DNA of 28,427 bases from CAZQIC01 sp964593555 (GTDB lineage: Bacteria; Bacteroidota; Bacteroidia; JAFLBG01): positions 1 to 28,427 of the forward strand of contig CAZQIC010000057.1 in the NCBI GenBank assembly GCA_964593555.1, in the 5' to 3' direction. This document shows positions 26,293 to 28,427 of the stretch, in pieces. A program made the position numbers and the translations under genes. Below the pieces are notes generated by a model. That model saw nothing but the letters and a program-made list of their open reading frames with translations, had not been told where the DNA came from and did not search any database. Within the stretch, counting starts at the first letter, position 1; every line of letters starts with the position of its first letter.

Positions 26293-27110
26293 TAATCTAT
26301 TTCAATTTCAATGTTTATAATTACATTCCATCGCTCGTCTGTCGGACAATCCTTAGTTTTAGAAACTGTCTTTAAAGGAGTGCGAAAGAAATTCAATTTT
26401 GCTTTTTGACTTTCATTGTACAAATGATCCGCTAATTCCTTTTTATTTAAAACCTTATCCAGCAGGTAACCCAAGCGTTGTATAGTTGTCAGAGGTATTT
26501 CTTTTAGGAAGGACTTATTTATTTTTTCAAGCTTTATTTCTTCAACTAAATCATTGAGAATTGTTGCTGCACGACTTAGCCCTCCAATTCTCTTTTCATA
26601 TTGTACCACGTCCGCAGCAGTTAATTCAGGAGATGATATTTTTAGATAACCGTTTTCTGTTTTCCTGCTTTCAAGTAGTTTCTCAGGAATTTTTTGGATG
26701 CTTATATAATTCACTTTTATTCCTTTTTTGTTAGTCGGTCTTAAATTCGGAAAGTTAGTAAATACAAAAAATTCTTGTGGTTGCTGGTGTGCAGCTCCAT
26801 AGAATGAAGCAGCATTAACCAATCCTACATAGTAGGGACGTTTCAAAAATTTCATAAATCCATCTAAAAATGTTGGTGGTGGAAGTATGCCACGAGAAGC
26901 ATATTGAGGTGGAATAATAAGATAATATCCTTTATGAATAGAAACAATTTCTCCCTTTGCTGACAACCGATTTAATGAGCGCTTAACAGCAATATCTGAC
27001 TGAGCAGCAAGCGCCTTTTTTACCTGACTGAGCGAAAAAGCTATCTCACCCTCTGAAAGCAACTTGTTTACCCAATCTCCCAACCAAATATGTAAATGCT
27101 TAGCCTTCAT
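26292..27110 (-). CDS. abiEi: AbiEi-family antitoxin and autorepressor
   Basis: The 272-aa protein has an N-terminal winged-helix domain (about 1-75, FSLSQVKKALAAQSD, KRSLNRLSAKGEIVSIHKGY and YLIIPPQY) followed by the AbiEi C-terminal region with PYYVGLVNAASFYGAAHQQP, FFVFTNF and LESRKTENGYLKISSPELTA, then ADVVQY. In known AbiE systems the N-terminal domain binds inverted repeats in its own promoter and the C-terminal domain counters the toxin by an indirect (type IV) route. A 16-bp perfect inverted repeat lies directly before the start codon. It is the first gene of the operon, so repression here could control all five genes behind it. Confidence 0.92.
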   Translation of the reverse strand: MKAKHLHIWLGDWVNKLLSEGEIAFSLSQVKKALAAQSDIAVKRSLNRLSAKGEIVSIHKGYYLIIPPQYASRGILPPPTFLDGFMKFLKRPYYVGLVNAASFYGAAHQQPQEFFVFTNFPNLRPTNKKGIKVNYISIQKIPEKLLESRKTENGYLKISSPELTAADVVQYEKRIGGLSRAATILNDLVEEIKLEKINKSFLKEIPLTTIQRLGYLLDKVLNKKELADHLYNESQKAKLNFFRTPLKTVSKTKDCPTDERWNVIINIEIEID

Positions 27111-27111
27111 A

Positions 27112-27168
27112 AAAGTAATTTGTTGCGAAAAGTACCGATTTTCGGTGTCTTACGCAACAAATTACTTT
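27112..27168 (-). promoter_or_regulatory. Inverted-repeat operator or leader hairpin of the defence operon
   Basis: A perfect 16-bp inverted repeat: left arm 27112-27127 (AAAGTAATTTGTTGCG) and right arm 27153-27168, with a 25-bp centre that itself holds ACCGA, TTT, TCGGT (27134-27146). The left arm ends one base from the abiEi start codon. AbiEi proteins are known to bind paired inverted repeats in their promoter, so this is the likely operator. If transcription begins upstream, the RNA would fold into a strong hairpin next to the start codon and could limit translation. Each arm contains TAATTTG, close to the Bacteroidota -7 element. Confidence 0.75.
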
Positions 27169-27484
27169 AAATAAGTTATGAATACTGCCTTTTTTCATTA
27201 AAAAAGCTGTTAAGCAATATAATCCAATGGATTGAATATGATAATCTATTGTCAATCCTACACCGCATAATCAATTTTTTCATTTCAAAACTTGTAGCCA
27301 AGTCCATTTCTCAATCCCTTTGTTTGCCCTTGTCCGGCTGTTACAAGCCCTGTAAATCGTAGTCCACAGCATTTCTGCTCCTATAATCCTCCATGCTTTC
27401 CACTGAATTTTGACCTCGCAAGGTTTAAATACCAATTCATGCAAAAACCCAACGATTAAAATCAACCATTAAAAAATTAAAGCC
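27169..27484. other. Intergenic region between defence operon and resumed plus block
   Basis: These 316 bp hold no convincing gene. A 61-codon minus-strand frame is present, but its composition (many Trp, Arg and Cys) is not protein-like. A weak A/T hairpin lies at 27189-27206 (CTTTTTT, CATT, AAAAAAG). No direct repeat matching the left edge of the defence operon was seen by eye. The region must contain the promoter of the plus-strand genes that follow unless they read through from elsewhere. Confidence 0.5.
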
Positions 27485-27676
27485 ATGAACGAAGTTTCAA
27501 AAATTTCAAAAATAGACTGGAAAGAAATCGGCATCACAGCCGGTGTAACGTTGGTAACAGCCATTGTTGGCTGTACAATCGCAGTAGTGATAGCTCAAAC
27601 GCTCATCATACCAGCTATTAACAAATCGAAAGAGAAAAAGGCAGCGGACAAAGAAAAAGATGCTGCGAAGAAGTAA
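27485..27676 (+). CDS. Small single-pass membrane protein, 63 aa
   Basis: An N-terminal amphipathic segment (MNEVSKISKIDWKEIG) is followed by one long hydrophobic helix (about 17-42, ITAGVTLVTAIVGCTIAVVI) and a Lys-rich tail, NKSKEKKAADKEKDAAKK. The membrane motif KE-x-x-x-TAGVTLVTAI is nearly the same as KEFFKTAGVVLVTSI in the small membrane protein at 13868. The two are probably paralogues. The ATG is preceded by AAAGCC. It lies 78 bp before the candidate capsid gene. A virion membrane protein is a reasonable guess; holin or other membrane roles remain possible. Confidence 0.8.
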   Translation: MNEVSKISKIDWKEIGITAGVTLVTAIVGCTIAVVIAQTLIIPAINKSKEKKAADKEKDAAKK

Positions 27677-27754
27677 GGCTTGACGTGCATTAAGAGCCTT
27701 GCAACGATCACAACGAAAAACAAAAACAATTACTAACAATTAACAATTCAAGCC

Positions 27755-28427
27755 ATGAATAAATATAACGAAGAAATCAGACGTTATGAGCAAGAGGCCG
27801 AAGACCGTTACGATGATTATGATGACGATAATTTCGATACCGGACTGGAAGGCCAGGATGCTTATGACGAAGACAGTTATGAGGAAGTAGAGTACATAGG
27901 CGAAGATGATAGCTACGATGATGATTCATACGATAGCTACGCAGCCAACTCTATCGGAAAAATCAATCCGAATGACCGTACCCTAACCATTACCATCAAC
28001 AACACCAGCGGAGCAGATGCAGAAGCTATCGTGTTTGGAGGTAACGAAAACGCAGCCCAACCAGCAGGCGTAACCGTAGTGGTACAGGAAAGCTCTCACA
28101 ACGAAGTAAGAGAAGAAAGCAAATCAAATCCTTTCAAAATCCAAGGGATGAAAATGTCCGTTTCGGATGCATTGCAATTTGACAACGTGTGGACAATCCT
28201 ACGTAGGTCAGGTGCGGGAGCAAGAAACTCACATCCCTATCAGCCAAGAAATGCTACCTCACCTCAAAACACCGATCCAAAACTCATCGATGATGCCAGT
28301 TTTGAGATGGATGTAACAGGTCAGGACAGCATCCGCTTTTTCCAAAAAGCAGGTATAAAAACCACTTTAACCTTCACCATCAAAGCACGTGTGGACATGG
28401 GTAATGTGTTAGCAGGACAAAATGTTG
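27755..28427 (+). CDS. Candidate structural (capsid-like) protein, truncated at window end
   Basis: The frame stays open for 224 codons to the window edge, so the C-terminus is missing. Residues 1-63 are extremely acidic and Tyr-rich, with no hydrophobic segment. After that the chain is beta-rich: GKINPNDRTLTITINNTSG, AVIFGG-like AIVFGGNENAAQPAGVTVVV, NPFKIQGMKMSVSDALQFDN, ILRRSGAGARNSHPYQPRN, DPKLIDDASFEMDVTGQDSI and TTLTFTIKARVDMGNVLAG. Alternating strands and short turns, with no catalytic motif, suit a jelly-roll virion protein. It resembles anonymous Bacteroidota proteins I cannot name. The start codon follows AAGCC, as in 13868 and 27485. The coding call is firm; the capsid idea rests on composition and the packaging-type ATPase elsewhere in the block. 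Confidence 0.85.
   Translation, partial: MNKYNEEIRRYEQEAEDRYDDYDDDNFDTGLEGQDAYDEDSYEEVEYIGEDDSYDDDSYDSYAANSIGKINPNDRTLTITINNTSGADAEAIVFGGNENAAQPAGVTVVVQESSHNEVREESKSNPFKIQGMKMSVSDALQFDNVWTILRRSGAGARNSHPYQPRNATSPQNTDPKLIDDASFEMDVTGQDSIRFFQKAGIKTTLTFTIKARVDMGNVLAGQNV

Noticed and set aside
27112..27168. Inverted repeat as an attachment site or transposon end
   Set aside because: It is a single local dyad directly before abiEi, with no matching copy at the other edge of the operon, so an operator is the simpler explanation.
27280..27465. Minus-strand 61-codon frame in the gap before 27485
   Set aside because: Its composition is unusual, it has no recognisable start context, and no similar neighbour exists; probably chance.

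Overview
The window looks like an accessory region of a Bacteroidota genome, probably Flavobacteriia, Sphingobacteriia, Cytophagia or Chitinophagia. The DNA is AT-rich, Shine-Dalgarno sequences are largely absent, start codons sit in A-rich contexts, and several proteins read like families I associate with that phylum. No rRNA, tRNA, CRISPR array or insertion sequence was recognised.

Layout. (1) Positions 1-2244 are a debris zone. It holds a tiny minus-strand ORF, a glycosyltransferase C-terminal remnant, a broken chimera of a second DUF1016 gene and a BRO/DinD-like gene, an intact DUF1016 (YhcG-type, PD-(D/E)XK) nuclease gene, and a 72-aa unknown. (2) Positions 2245-2767 are non-coding and carry about 12 short imperfect palindromes spaced 25-29 bp apart. 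(3) Positions 2768-17388 are a tightly packed plus-strand block. It starts with two giant proteins: a 1667-aa polyvalent protein ending in an N6-adenine methyltransferase domain, and a 1586-aa protein with a SNF2-type helicase core. Together they resemble a split DarB-like methylase-helicase of phages and plasmids. Smaller genes follow: coiled-coil, two-pass membrane, Pro/Glu-rich and unknown proteins, then a Zot/A32-like packaging-type ATPase. (4) Positions 17451-27110 are a minus-strand defence operon: AbiEi antitoxin, AbiEii toxin, a 96-aa unknown, a type IIG (Eco57I-like) restriction-modification enzyme, an RloC/PrrC-like ABC ATPase with a zinc-hook motif, and a DUF2130 nuclease-like protein. 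A perfect 16-bp inverted repeat lies directly before abiEi. (5) From 27485 the plus-strand block resumes with a small membrane protein and a beta-rich protein with a very acidic N-terminus, cut by the window end.

My reading, an inference, is that blocks 3 and 5 belong to one mobile element. The small membrane proteins on either side of the defence operon share a transmembrane motif, and three genes across the two blocks share nearly the same start-codon context. A packaging-type ATPase, small membrane proteins and a beta-rich candidate structural protein suggest an integrated tailless, membrane-containing virus or a virus-derived plasmid. It is unusual in carrying very large polyvalent proteins and a defence operon placed between the ATPase and the candidate capsid gene. 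No integrase, att site or conjugation gene is visible, so the element's ends and mode of transfer are unknown.
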